Origin: Selenomonas sp. GACV-9
GTDB lineage: Bacteria; Bacillota; Negativicutes; Selenomonadales; Selenomonadaceae
Length of the DNA stretch: 64,000 bases
Direction: 5' to 3'
Assembly (NCBI GenBank): GCA_900116485.1
Contig: FPAX01000012.1
Span: 1-64,000, forward strand
Position numbers and translations under genes: made by a program. Positions within the stretch are counted from its first letter, which is position 1. Every line of letters begins with the position of its first letter. This document shows positions 33,208-41,283 of the stretch, piece after piece. Under the pieces are notes generated by a model. It saw nothing but the letters and a program-made list of their open reading frames with translations. It was not told the origin of the DNA and made no database searches.

Positions 33208-34332
33208 ATGAGTGTTGCCATATCCGTGGATAATGTCGTCAAGAAGTATGGGGATCTTACCATCATCCCCGGTCTTACCGAGCATATCCATAATGGGGAG
33301 TTCTTTACGCTGCTGGGGCCGTCGGGCTGTGGAAAGACGACGCTTCTGCGCATGATTGCGGGATTTAACAGCATCGAGGGCGGAGAAATCAAATTTAACG
33401 AGCAGGTCATCAACGATATCCCTGCCCATAAGCGCAACATCGGCATGGTCTTCCAGAGCTATGCTATCTTCCCGCATCTTACCGTGCGTGAGAATGTCGA
33501 GTATGGACTGAAGCTCCGCAAGATGCCGAAGGATGAGATGAAGGCGAAGGTCGATAAGATCCTCGATGTCGTGCAGATCACTGAGTATCAAGACCGCCTG
33601 CCTGAGCGGCTGTCGGGCGGCCAGCAGCAGCGTGTGGCGCTGGCGCGGGCCATCGTCATCCATCCGAGCGTGCTGCTGATGGACGAGCCGCTGTCGAACC
33701 TCGATGCGAAGCTGCGTGTGGAAATGCGCTCCGCCATCCGTGAGGTTCAGAAACAGGTCGGCATCACGACGGTCTATGTCACCCATGACCAGGAAGAGGC
33801 CCTGTCGATTTCTGACCGTATCGCGGTCATGAAGAAGGGCGTCATCCAGCAGACAGCGTCGCCGCATACGATCTACACCCGTCCCTACAACATCTTCGTC
33901 TCGACGTTTATCGGTCATTCGAATCTCTTCAAGGGTCATATCGAGGCTGATGGCGCCGGCAAGACGGTGGTGTTTGCCGATGGGTTCCGGCTGCCGATGA
34001 CGACGCTTGGCGAGGAAGCTGCGGACGGACAGGAGGTCATCATCTCGGTGCGTCCGGAGGAGTTTGCTATCTGCGGCGAGGGCGAAGGCGTCCGCTGCCA
34101 GGTGGCGACGAAAGTATTCCTTGGCAAGTATGTGAACTACAGCCTGAGTTTCCCCGAGGAAATGATCCTGCCGAATCAGCCTTCGATTGAGTTCAGCCAG
34201 GATCTCGGCCATGCGGAGAAGATCCTTGAGGTGGGCGATACGGTCTATCTGAAACCGAATGCCATGAAGGTCAATGTGTTCATTGCCGATGGCAGCCGCA
34301 GTCTGATGGAAGGTGTGGTGGAAAATGAATAG
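33208..34332 (+). CDS. ABC transporter ATP-binding protein (AfuC/FbpC type)
   Basis: About 374 residues: nucleotide-binding domain (Walker A GPSGCGKTT about 36-44, Q-loop FQSYAIF, signature RLSGGQQQRVALARA, Walker B LLMDEPLSNLD, H-switch VTHDQ) and a C-terminal TOBE/OB domain (about 240-374). The start is the ATG 7 nt behind GGAGGA; an in-frame ATG five codons earlier overlaps that site. Energises the two-domain permease that overlaps its stop. Annotated as iron-type by homology, but context favours a sugar phosphate or other phosphorylated substrate (see the binding protein). Confidence 0.92.
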   Translation: MSVAISVDNVVKKYGDLTIIPGLTEHIHNGEFFTLLGPSGCGKTTLLRMIAGFNSIEGGEIKFNEQVINDIPAHKRNIGMVFQSYAIFPHLTVRENVEYGLKLRKMPKDEMKAKVDKILDVVQITEYQDRLPERLSGGQQQRVALARAIVIHPSVLLMDEPLSNLDAKLRVEMRSAIREVQKQVGITTVYVTHDQEEALSISDRIAVMKKGVIQQTASPHTIYTRPYNIFVSTFIGHSNLFKGHIEADGAGKTVVFADGFRLPMTTLGEEAADGQEVIISVRPEEFAICGEGEGVRCQVATKVFLGKYVNYSLSFPEEMILPNQPSIEFSQDLGHAEKILEVGDTVYLKPNAMKVNVFIADGSRSLMEGVVENE

Positions 34333-35974
34333 ACGTTTCCGGTGGGACTTCTGGGCCTGGGTTACGCTGTTATCCATCATAATCTTTGGCCTGTTCCTGA
34401 TCTATCCGCTGTTTGCGCTGTTCGTCAGCGCCTTCCAGGATGCCGCCACCGGCGCCTGGTCGATGCAGAACTTCGCGCACTTCTTTGAACGCAAATATTA
34501 CTACCAGTCGATGATCAACAGTTTCTCGGTCACGACGAGCGTGACGATACTGGCCGTCATCATCGGCACGGCGCTGGCCTACTTCATGACGCTTTACCGC
34601 GTCAAGGGGCGGAGCATCGTCGAGATCTGTATCATCATCTCGCTCTTATCGCCGCCGTTCATCGGCGCGTATTCGTGGATCCTGATTGGCGGCCGCAGCG
34701 GCATCCTGACCAAGTGGCTGGCTGAGTACGGCATCGATTTCCCGTCAATCTATGGCTTTGCGGGCATCCTGCTGGTATTGACGCTCAAGCTTTATCCGTT
34801 CATCTACCTCTATGTGGCTGGCGCGATGAAGAACATCGACTCGGCGCTCATCGAGGCGGCGGAAAGCCTTGGCTGCAGCGGCATCCGCAAGGTCGTGACG
34901 ATCATCCTGCCGCTCATCACGCCGACAATCCTGGCCGGTGCCTTGATGGTCTTCATGAATGCCATGGCTGATTTCGGTACGCCGATGCTGATCGGCGAGG
35001 GCTTTAACGTCATGCCGGTCATGATTTATTCGGAGTTCATCAATGAGGTCGGTGACCAGGCGAACTTCGCAGCGGCGATGGCGGCCATCATGGTGCTGAT
35101 TACCTCGACGATATTCATGCTGCAGAAATACGTGGTCAACCGCAAGTCGTTTACCATGAGCTCGCTGCGTCCCATGCAGATGGGTGCTTTGCATGGTATA
35201 AAGAATGTCATCATGCATGTATGCATCTACACCCTTGTTGGCCTGTCGATGATTCCGCAGCTTGTCGTCATCTACACGTCCTTCCTCAAGACGAACGGTT
35301 CGATCTTCATCGATGGTTATTCCTTTGACAGCTATATCCGCATCTTCAATGAGCTGGGCACAGCTGTTTCGAACACCTATATGTTCAGCACGGCGGCCAT
35401 GATGGCCATCGTGTTCCTGGGCATGACGGTTGCCTATCTGACTACGCGTCGCAAGAGCTGGCTGACCGATATCATCGACACCCTGACGATGTTCCCCTAT
35501 ATCATCCCAGGGTCTGTCCTGGGTATCACGCTGCTATTGGCCTTCAATGAAGAGCCGATGCTGCTTTCCGGTACAGCCCTCATCATAATCATCTCCCTTG
35601 TGATTCGGCGTCTCCCGTATACCCTGCGCTCGAGCTCAGCTATCCTTTACCAGCTGAGCCCGAGCCTCGAGGAGGCGTCCATCAGTCTCGGCGCATCGCC
35701 AGTCAAGACCTTCTTCAAGGTCACGGCTGTCATGATGCTGCCCGGTGTCATGAGTGGCGCCATCATCTCGTGGATTACGGCCATCAATGAGCTGAGTTCC
35801 TCGGTCATCCTGTTCACGGGCGCGACCAAGACGATGTCGGTCGCCATCTACACCGAGGTCATCCGTGCCAGCTACGGCACGGCAGCGGCGCTGTCTACGA
35901 TCCTTACGGTAACGACAATCACGGCCATGGTCATCTTCTTCAAGGTGTCCGGCCGCCGCGATGTGACGTTATAA
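34325..35974 (+). CDS. ABC transporter permease, fused double domain (AfuB/FbpB type)
   Basis: A 549-residue inner-membrane protein with twelve helices, made of two BPD_transp_1 domains. Both EAA loops are visible: LIEAAESLGCSGIRKVVTIILP (about 178-200) and LEEASISLGASPVKTFFKV (about 446-466). FbpB/AfuB-type permeases are similarly fused. ATG overlaps the ATPase stop by 8 nt; a GTG four codons upstream is in frame but less likely. Ends about 30 nt before the binding protein. Confidence 0.92.
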   Translation: MNRRFRWDFWAWVTLLSIIIFGLFLIYPLFALFVSAFQDAATGAWSMQNFAHFFERKYYYQSMINSFSVTTSVTILAVIIGTALAYFMTLYRVKGRSIVEICIIISLLSPPFIGAYSWILIGGRSGILTKWLAEYGIDFPSIYGFAGILLVLTLKLYPFIYLYVAGAMKNIDSALIEAAESLGCSGIRKVVTIILPLITPTILAGALMVFMNAMADFGTPMLIGEGFNVMPVMIYSEFINEVGDQANFAAAMAAIMVLITSTIFMLQKYVVNRKSFTMSSLRPMQMGALHGIKNVIMHVCIYTLVGLSMIPQLVVIYTSFLKTNGSIFIDGYSFDSYIRIFNELGTAVSNTYMFSTAAMMAIVFLGMTVAYLTTRRKSWLTDIIDTLTMFPYIIPGSVLGITLLLAFNEEPMLLSGTALIIIISLVIRRLPYTLRSSSAILYQLSPSLEEASISLGASPVKTFFKVTAVMMLPGVMSGAIISWITAINELSSSVILFTGATKTMSVAIYTEVIRASYGTAAALSTILTVTTITAMVIFFKVSGRRDVTL

Positions 35975-35986
35975 ATGACATGTCAT
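35975..35986. repeat. 12-bp palindrome ATGACATGTCAT before the binding-protein gene
   Basis: Perfect palindrome between the permease stop and the binding protein ribosome site. It resembles TGTCATGTCA and TGTCATGACA elements at the NiaP-like promoter 5 kb away. It may be an operator or only an mRNA hairpin. Confidence 0.35.
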
Positions 35987-36006
35987 AGTAAAAGGAGGAA
36001 TATCTC

Positions 36007-37056
36007 ATGAAACTCAAGAAGATTATTGCCACGCTCCTGGGCGCGGCAATGCTGACCACGTGTTTTGCCGGCTGCGGCGGTGGCGACAAGCAGGCGGCAA
36101 AGGGTTCGGCTGGCAGCGGCGACGATGAGAACAAGATTGTCATCTACTGCCCGCATCCATTGTCCTTCATCAATCCGCTCGTGGAGGAGTTTGAGAAGGA
36201 AAGCGGCGTCAAGGTTGAGGTCGTTGCTGCTGGTACCGGCGAGCTCTTGAAACGCGTGGAGTCGGAGAAGGCCAATCCATTGGCTGATATCTTCTGGGGC
36301 GGTTCGCTGTCGACGATGAAACCGAAGGCTGACCTCTTTGAACAGTATAAATCCGCCAATGAGGATCATGTCCAGCAGGCATTCAAGAACGAGGAAGGAT
36401 CCATCACGCGCTTTACGGATATCCCGAGCGTCATCATGGTCAATACGGACCTCATCGGCGATGTCAAGGTAGAGGGCTATGAGGATCTCCTGAATCCGGC
36501 ACTCAAGGGCAAGATTGCCATGGCTGACCCGTCAAAATCCTCGTCCTCCTATGAGCATCTGATCAACATGCTCTATGCCATGGGCAAAGGCGATCCTGAC
36601 CAAGGCTGGGACTATATCAAGAAATTCTGCGCGAACCTTGATGGCAAGCTGCTGTCTGGTTCCTCGGCGGTCTACAAAGGCGTAGCTGATGGTGAGTATG
36701 CTGTAGGCTGCACCTTCGAGGAAGGCGGCGCAAAATACGTTGCTGACGGTGCTCATGTCAAGCTCGTCTACATGAAAGAGGGCGTCATCTCCAAACCGGA
36801 TGGCATCTACATCATCAAGAATGCTAAACACATGGCCAACGCCAAGAAGTTCATCGACTTCATCACGAGCAAGAATGCTCAGACGCTGATCACGCAGAAA
36901 CTCCATCGCCGCAGTGTCCGCGATGATGTTCCGGCACCGGTAGGTCTGCTGGAGAAATCCCAGATCAACACGATTACCGATAACGAGGAAGTCGTCAACA
37001 AGAACAAGAAAGCATGGCTCGATAAGTTCAAGGATATCTTCACGAGCGTGCAGTAA
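36007..37056 (+). CDS. ABC transporter substrate-binding lipoprotein (AfuA/HptA-like)
   Basis: 349 residues. Lipoprotein signal with lipobox FAGC (Cys near 23), then a periplasmic-binding fold: KIVIYCPHPLSFINPLVEEF, EVVAAGTGELLKRVESEKANP, DIFWGGS, ADPSKSSSSYEHLINMLYA, EEGGAKYVADGAHV. The Tyr-Tyr pair that binds Fe3+ in FbpA is not seen where expected (SAVYKGVADGEYAV). AfuA of Actinobacillus, of the same family, binds hexose phosphates, and HptA of Staphylococcus senses them with a neighbouring HptRS system; here a two-component system of that type follows. A phosphorylated sugar is therefore the favoured ligand (inference). Confidence 0.88.
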   Translation: MKLKKIIATLLGAAMLTTCFAGCGGGDKQAAKGSAGSGDDENKIVIYCPHPLSFINPLVEEFEKESGVKVEVVAAGTGELLKRVESEKANPLADIFWGGSLSTMKPKADLFEQYKSANEDHVQQAFKNEEGSITRFTDIPSVIMVNTDLIGDVKVEGYEDLLNPALKGKIAMADPSKSSSSYEHLINMLYAMGKGDPDQGWDYIKKFCANLDGKLLSGSSAVYKGVADGEYAVGCTFEEGGAKYVADGAHVKLVYMKEGVISKPDGIYIIKNAKHMANAKKFIDFITSKNAQTLITQKLHRRSVRDDVPAPVGLLEKSQINTITDNEEVVNKNKKAWLDKFKDIFTSVQ

Positions 37057-37076
37057 GACAAATAACGGATTACGAC

Positions 37077-37104
37077 AGGGTGCTGCTGGGCAGCACCCTT
37101 TTGT
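37077..37104 (+). terminator. Terminator after binding-protein gene
   Basis: GGGTGCTG and CAGCACCC form an 8-bp stem around CTGGG, followed by TTTTG. Confidence 0.75.
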
Positions 37105-37155
37105 TTGGACTGCAAGTCCGCTATAATAGAGACAGTAATAGTCGGAGGGAAGAAG

Positions 37156-38871
37156 ATGCAGCATACTTTTCAGGAGGAAGTCAGGCGCGCGCTGACGAAA
37201 TATGCATTAGTACCGGTGCTGATACTTGCGGTGCTAGGTTCTTTACTGATGTTGTTCAGCTGGGAGCACTACGTGACCGGGACCAATCATGAAAAGCGGG
37301 CTGTGGTGGCCGAGGTCATGCAGGGAATCTTTGCGGACTACTGGCAGCGCACAGAACTGGCTGTGGAGACGCTGCAGACGGCGGAAGATCTGAACGCGTG
37401 GCAGCAGGATCCGAAACGGCGGGCGGAAATCTATAGCTACCTCTATCATGAGGTGAACATCGCCCATGATGGCACGCAGTTCTATCTGCTCGATAATGAG
37501 GGCCAGGTGCTGCTGGGCAGCAATGAGCTGCTGCCGGAGACGCTGGCGCCCTTCCATCACGAATGGGGCATCCTGCACCGCATGGAGCAGAGCCCCGGGC
37601 AGCCTGTGATTGAGTTCGTGACGCGGGGCGATACGGGAATCCATGATCTGCTGGTGGGGCAGGCCGTCAGGCATCAAGGCAAGACTGTGGGTTGGTTCTT
37701 CTTCCTGATTCCCGGGGAATATCTGCAGCGCAACATCACCTCTGACCGGCTGGATTTTATCGTGGCCGATTCCTTTGACAATGCGCAGATCACAGCGGGC
37801 GGTTCCTATGCCGTGCATATGAATAAAGTGACTGAGCCATTCTGCTCGGCTGGCAATGGCCTGGTGCAGGTCAAGGGCCGTGAATACTATGTGACCAGTG
37901 AGAAGGTCCTTAGCCGTGGCGATGGCAAATGGTATACGGTCTATGCGGTGTCGCCCGTTACGGACTTGTTGATGCGCTACCTGCTGGGGGCTGCTATCCT
38001 GCTGGGCATCGTGCTCATCATGGTGCCCATCATCCTCGTGAGCGTGCGGCGGGAAAGCCGTGCCCGCTCAAAGACTGTGGATGATCTCGTGGCGGCCTTT
38101 GCGGAGGTCAAGAAGGGACGCCTGGGACAGCAGCTGGAGGTGCATGCAGGCAGTGATCTGGCCATCATCGAGGAAGAGTACAACCGCATGACGGAGAGCC
38201 TGCAGGAGCTCATGCGCCAGAAGGAGGCAGAGACACGGGCCTCGGTCATCTCGGAGGTACGGCAGCTGGAGTCGCAGTTCAATCCTCATTTCCTGTTCAA
38301 CACGCTGGAGAACATCAAGTTCATGGTCAAGCTCGATGCCGATGCGGCCATGAAGATGATACAGGCACTGTCGGCGCTGCTGCGGTACAGTATCAACAGC
38401 GAGGTGCGGCGCGTGCTGATCGCGAAGGACCTTGAGTACCTGCACAGCTATATGCAGATCCAGAAGTACCGCTTTGGTGAGCGGCTCCACTATACGGAGT
38501 ACGTCGACGAGCGGTCCCATGGCTGCCATATCCCGAAACTCTTATTCCAGCCAGTGCTCGAAAATGCCATCAAGTATGGCGAGGCTGCCGATGGAACCAT
38601 CGATGTGCGGCTCAGTGTCAATGCGATTGGCGACGATCTCATGGTCGTCATCGAGGACAAGGGACAGGGGATGACAACGGAGGTATTTACCCATCTGCAA
38701 CGTCTGCTGCGGGAGGGCGAGAATACCTCGATACATAAGGGCATCTACAACGTCCATCGCCGCATCCAGCTGATGTTTGGCATGGCCTATGGGCTCAAGC
38801 TTTTGCAGCCGGCAGGCGGTGGTACCCGCGTGGAGATGCGTCTGCCGAGACAGGAGGAAGAAATATGCTGA
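37156..38871 (+). CDS. LytS/YesM-type sensor histidine kinase (HptS-like)
   Basis: About 571 residues: transmembrane helix (about 16-36), large extracytoplasmic sensor (about 40-272, Cache-like), second helix (about 276-300), HAMP (about 300-350), His_kinase domain with QFNPHFLFNTLENIKFM (phospho-His 378), then HATPase_c (PVLENAIKYG, EDKGQGM). The ATG chosen lies 6 nt behind GGAGGG; an upstream in-frame ATG is less likely. Preceded by a TATAAT box. Stop overlaps the response regulator start. With the upstream importer it likely senses the transported solute, perhaps through the binding protein. Confidence 0.92.
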   Translation: MQHTFQEEVRRALTKYALVPVLILAVLGSLLMLFSWEHYVTGTNHEKRAVVAEVMQGIFADYWQRTELAVETLQTAEDLNAWQQDPKRRAEIYSYLYHEVNIAHDGTQFYLLDNEGQVLLGSNELLPETLAPFHHEWGILHRMEQSPGQPVIEFVTRGDTGIHDLLVGQAVRHQGKTVGWFFFLIPGEYLQRNITSDRLDFIVADSFDNAQITAGGSYAVHMNKVTEPFCSAGNGLVQVKGREYYVTSEKVLSRGDGKWYTVYAVSPVTDLLMRYLLGAAILLGIVLIMVPIILVSVRRESRARSKTVDDLVAAFAEVKKGRLGQQLEVHAGSDLAIIEEEYNRMTESLQELMRQKEAETRASVISEVRQLESQFNPHFLFNTLENIKFMVKLDADAAMKMIQALSALLRYSINSEVRRVLIAKDLEYLHSYMQIQKYRFGERLHYTEYVDERSHGCHIPKLLFQPVLENAIKYGEAADGTIDVRLSVNAIGDDLMVVIEDKGQGMTTEVFTHLQRLLREGENTSIHKGIYNVHRRIQLMFGMAYGLKLLQPAGGGTRVEMRLPRQEEEIC

Positions 38872-39644
38872 AACTCTTCATCGTCGAAGATGAGGAAATC
38901 ATTCGCCGCGGTCTTGTCTGTACGATCGACTGGCTGCGGCTCGGTGCCAAGGTTGTTGGTGAGGCCGCTGATGGAGCGGCAGCGCTGGCGGCTATCCGCG
39001 AGACGGCTCCTGATGTGGTGCTGACTGATATCCGCATGCCGCGCATGGACGGCTTGGAGCTTGCGCGGCAGCTCCATAGCGAGCATAGTGCGGCGAAAAT
39101 CGTCTTCCTGACGAGCTATGCCGATTTCGAGTACGCACAGGAGGCTGTGCGCCTGCAGGCTGCCGACTATCTGTTGAAACCTGTCGATGAGGAGGAGCTG
39201 GCCGCTGTATTGCAGCGCATTGCCGCTGAGCCGGCAGCTGATCCAGCTGCGGCGCCAGCCATTCCGGCGCTATTCCAGGAGTACCATGCGGGCAATCCCT
39301 ATGTGCATCATGTGCTTTCGGCCATCAAGAATGGCTACCAGGGGCGGCTTAGCATCGAGACGCTGGCGGCGGAGCAGGGAGTATCTATGAGCTACCTGTC
39401 GCGCAAGATCAAGGAAGAGACCGGCCAGACCTTTGGCACACTGCTGGCCCAGTACCGGCTGCAGCAGAGCATCGAGCTTTTGGCGGCCGGCACCTGGCGC
39501 GTCTATGAAGTAGCTGAGCAGACTGGCTTTGGCGACTATAAGAATTACTGTGCGGTGTTCAAGAAATATCTCCATACGACGCCCAAGGCTTTCATGCAGC
39601 AGGTGACAGGCGGCCTGAGACTCGAGGGGGAGACAGAAAACTGA
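38865..39644 (+). CDS. AraC-type response regulator (YesN/HptR-like)
   Basis: 259 residues: receiver domain (1-118; D55 in VVLTDIRMP, Ser/Thr in LTSYADF, Lys in LLKPVDE) and a C-terminal AraC HTH pair (about 158-253: IETLAAEQGVSMSYLSRKIK, VYEVAEQTGFGDYKNYCAVFKK, HTTPKAFM). Start overlaps the kinase stop by 7 nt. Expected to activate transcription of a transporter for the sensed solute; target could be the adjacent ABC operon, as no other permease of that type is nearby. Confidence 0.94.
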   Translation: MLKLFIVEDEEIIRRGLVCTIDWLRLGAKVVGEAADGAAALAAIRETAPDVVLTDIRMPRMDGLELARQLHSEHSAAKIVFLTSYADFEYAQEAVRLQAADYLLKPVDEEELAAVLQRIAAEPAADPAAAPAIPALFQEYHAGNPYVHHVLSAIKNGYQGRLSIETLAAEQGVSMSYLSRKIKEETGQTFGTLLAQYRLQQSIELLAAGTWRVYEVAEQTGFGDYKNYCAVFKKYLHTTPKAFMQQVTGGLRLEGETEN

Positions 39645-39649
39645 GCGGA

Positions 39650-39684
39650 CAAAAAAGGCCCGGCTGATACAGCCGGGCCTTTCG
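39650..39684. terminator. Bidirectional terminator
   Basis: AAAGGCCCGGCT and AGCCGGGCCTTT form a perfect 12-bp stem around GATAC, with an A-tract on the left; serves the regulator gene and the convergent transporter gene. Confidence 0.85.
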
Positions 39685-39696
39685 TGTGGGTACGAA

Positions 39697-41040
39697 TCAA
39701 GAATCGAGAGCTGCCTCGAGCTCTTCGAGCGTCTTCTGTTTGCTTTCCTTGCCGAGACCGACGACGATGGCCGAGACGACAATGAGTACCGAGGCGAACA
39801 TCATGAAGATGTAGCTCATGCCCAGCGCATTGGCGAGCATGATGCCGACGAGCATCGGGGCGAGCATGCCGCCGATGCGGCCAAAGCCTGCGGCCCAGCC
39901 GCTGCCGAGGGCGCGGATGGCGGTGGGATACTGCTCCGGCGTGTAGGTGTAGATGACACCCCAGGCGCCAAGGTTGAAGAAACTCATGGCGGCGCCCCAC
40001 ATCAGGAGCGCTGAGGCATCAGCGGCATTGCCGAAGAAGAAACTGCAGATGCCGGAGAGCAGCAGGAACAGGGACAGCGTGTACTTGCGGCCGATGATGT
40101 CGACGAGCCAGGCTGCGGCATAGTAGCCTGGCAGCTGGGCCAGCGTCATGATCAGCACGTACTCGAAGGTCTTGACGACGGCAAAGCCCTGGGCGTAGAC
40201 AATCGATGGTAGCCACATGAAGATGCCATAGTAGCTGTAGACGATGCCGAACCAGGCGAGCCAGAGCATCGCCGTGCGCGTGCGGAAGGGCTTGGTCCAG
40301 AGCGTCGTGAATTTCGGCGCCGCAGCGATGTCCTTGCCCTTTTCGGTGTTGCTGAGCTCAGCGGCAAAGGGCTGGCTCGGGACATGAAGTTTCTGCTCGA
40401 GGCTCAGGATGATTTCCTTGGCCTCGTCAATCCTGTCTTTGGAAATCAGATAGCGGATCGATTCTGGCATATGCAGGCGAATCAAGAAGACGTAGAGCGC
40501 TGGCAAGGTGCCAATCACGAAGGCAATCTGCCAGCCAAAGGCCGGAATCAGGAGATAGGCGATGCAGGCCGCGACGAGCCAGCCGACGCCCCAGAAACTT
40601 TCGAGCAACACGATGAACCGGCCGCGCAGATGAGACGGAGCATATTCGCTCATGAGCGTGGCGGCTACGGGCAGCTCGCCGCCGAGACCGAAGCCGACGA
40701 GGAACCGGAAGAACAGCAGCGACTCATAGCTCCAGGACAGTGCGCACATGCCGGTAGACAGGCTGTAGAGCAGCACCGTGATCGTGAAGACCTTCTTGCG
40801 GCCGATATGGTCAGCGAGGGTACCGGCAAGCACGGCCCCGAGCGCCATGCCGATAAGGCCGATGGAGCCGATCCAGCCGACCTGTGCCGGTGTCAGGCTC
40901 CATTCCTTGGCCAGAACCGGCAGCACGAAGGCGATAAGGCCTGTGTCCATGGAATCAAACAGCCAGCCAAGGCCTGTGACCAGCAGGAGTTTGTAGTGGA
41001 ACGAGCCGACAGGCAGCTGCTCCAGTCGTTCAAGTATCAT
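39697..41040 (-). CDS. niaP: NiaP-like major facilitator transporter
   Basis: A 447-residue MFS protein with twelve helices and a sugar-porter-type loop (GTLADHIGRKKVF). GLGWLFDSMDTGLIAFVLP, WIGSIGLIGMALGA, FLVGFGLGGELPVAATLMSE, RGRFIVLLESFWGVGWLVAA and IPAFGWQ are strongly like B. subtilis NiaP (YceI), a nicotinate importer, as far as I remember that sequence. The start chosen is the ATG 8 nt after AAAGAGG; 17 upstream in-frame residues precede this site. The promoter contains TGTCATGACA-type palindromes, possibly for a NiaR-type niacin repressor. Aromatic acid or other organic-acid substrates remain possible. Confidence 0.8.
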   Translation of the reverse strand: MILERLEQLPVGSFHYKLLLVTGLGWLFDSMDTGLIAFVLPVLAKEWSLTPAQVGWIGSIGLIGMALGAVLAGTLADHIGRKKVFTITVLLYSLSTGMCALSWSYESLLFFRFLVGFGLGGELPVAATLMSEYAPSHLRGRFIVLLESFWGVGWLVAACIAYLLIPAFGWQIAFVIGTLPALYVFLIRLHMPESIRYLISKDRIDEAKEIILSLEQKLHVPSQPFAAELSNTEKGKDIAAAPKFTTLWTKPFRTRTAMLWLAWFGIVYSYYGIFMWLPSIVYAQGFAVVKTFEYVLIMTLAQLPGYYAAAWLVDIIGRKYTLSLFLLLSGICSFFFGNAADASALLMWGAAMSFFNLGAWGVIYTYTPEQYPTAIRALGSGWAAGFGRIGGMLAPMLVGIMLANALGMSYIFMMFASVLIVVSAIVVGLGKESKQKTLEELEAALDS

Positions 41041-41085
41041 GATAAAAACCTCTTTCCTGAATAAGTGCGATGTAGCAGCTGTATT

Positions 41086-41139
41086 TGTCATGACAGCTGA
41101 GCATGCTTGTATTATAAACTGTCATGTCATCTGTCGCAA
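41086..41139 (-). promoter_or_regulatory. niaP-like promoter with repeated TGTCATGACA-type elements
   Basis: On the minus strand TTGCGA (41134-41139) and TATAAT (41111-41116) are 17 bp apart. TGTCATGTCA (41120-41129) fills the spacer, and the perfect palindrome TGTCATGACA (41086-41095) lies just downstream of the start point: a repressor-like arrangement. Confidence 0.6.
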
Positions 41140-41202
41140 GACCTTTTGCGTTGATTGTTTTTTCAAAAAACTTCAAGAATTGGGAAGATGCGAGATTTGC
41201 TT

Positions 41203-41231
41203 TTGATAATCCCAAGGCTAGGTGCTATAAT
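41203..41231 (+). promoter_or_regulatory. Promoter of the SGNH hydrolase gene
   Basis: TTGATA and TATAAT with a 17-bp spacer. It places the transcript start near 41238, ruling out longer N-terminal extensions of the downstream frame. Confidence 0.65.
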
Positions 41232-41283
41232 GATGAATGTCGCTGTGAAGGTGGCACTATACGAATGGAGTTTGATATATATT

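Noticed and set aside
36007..37056. Iron(III)-binding protein
   Set aside because: The family includes FbpA, but the consecutive Tyr ligands are not seen and the adjacent two-component system resembles hexose-phosphate sensors; iron is left only as an alternative.
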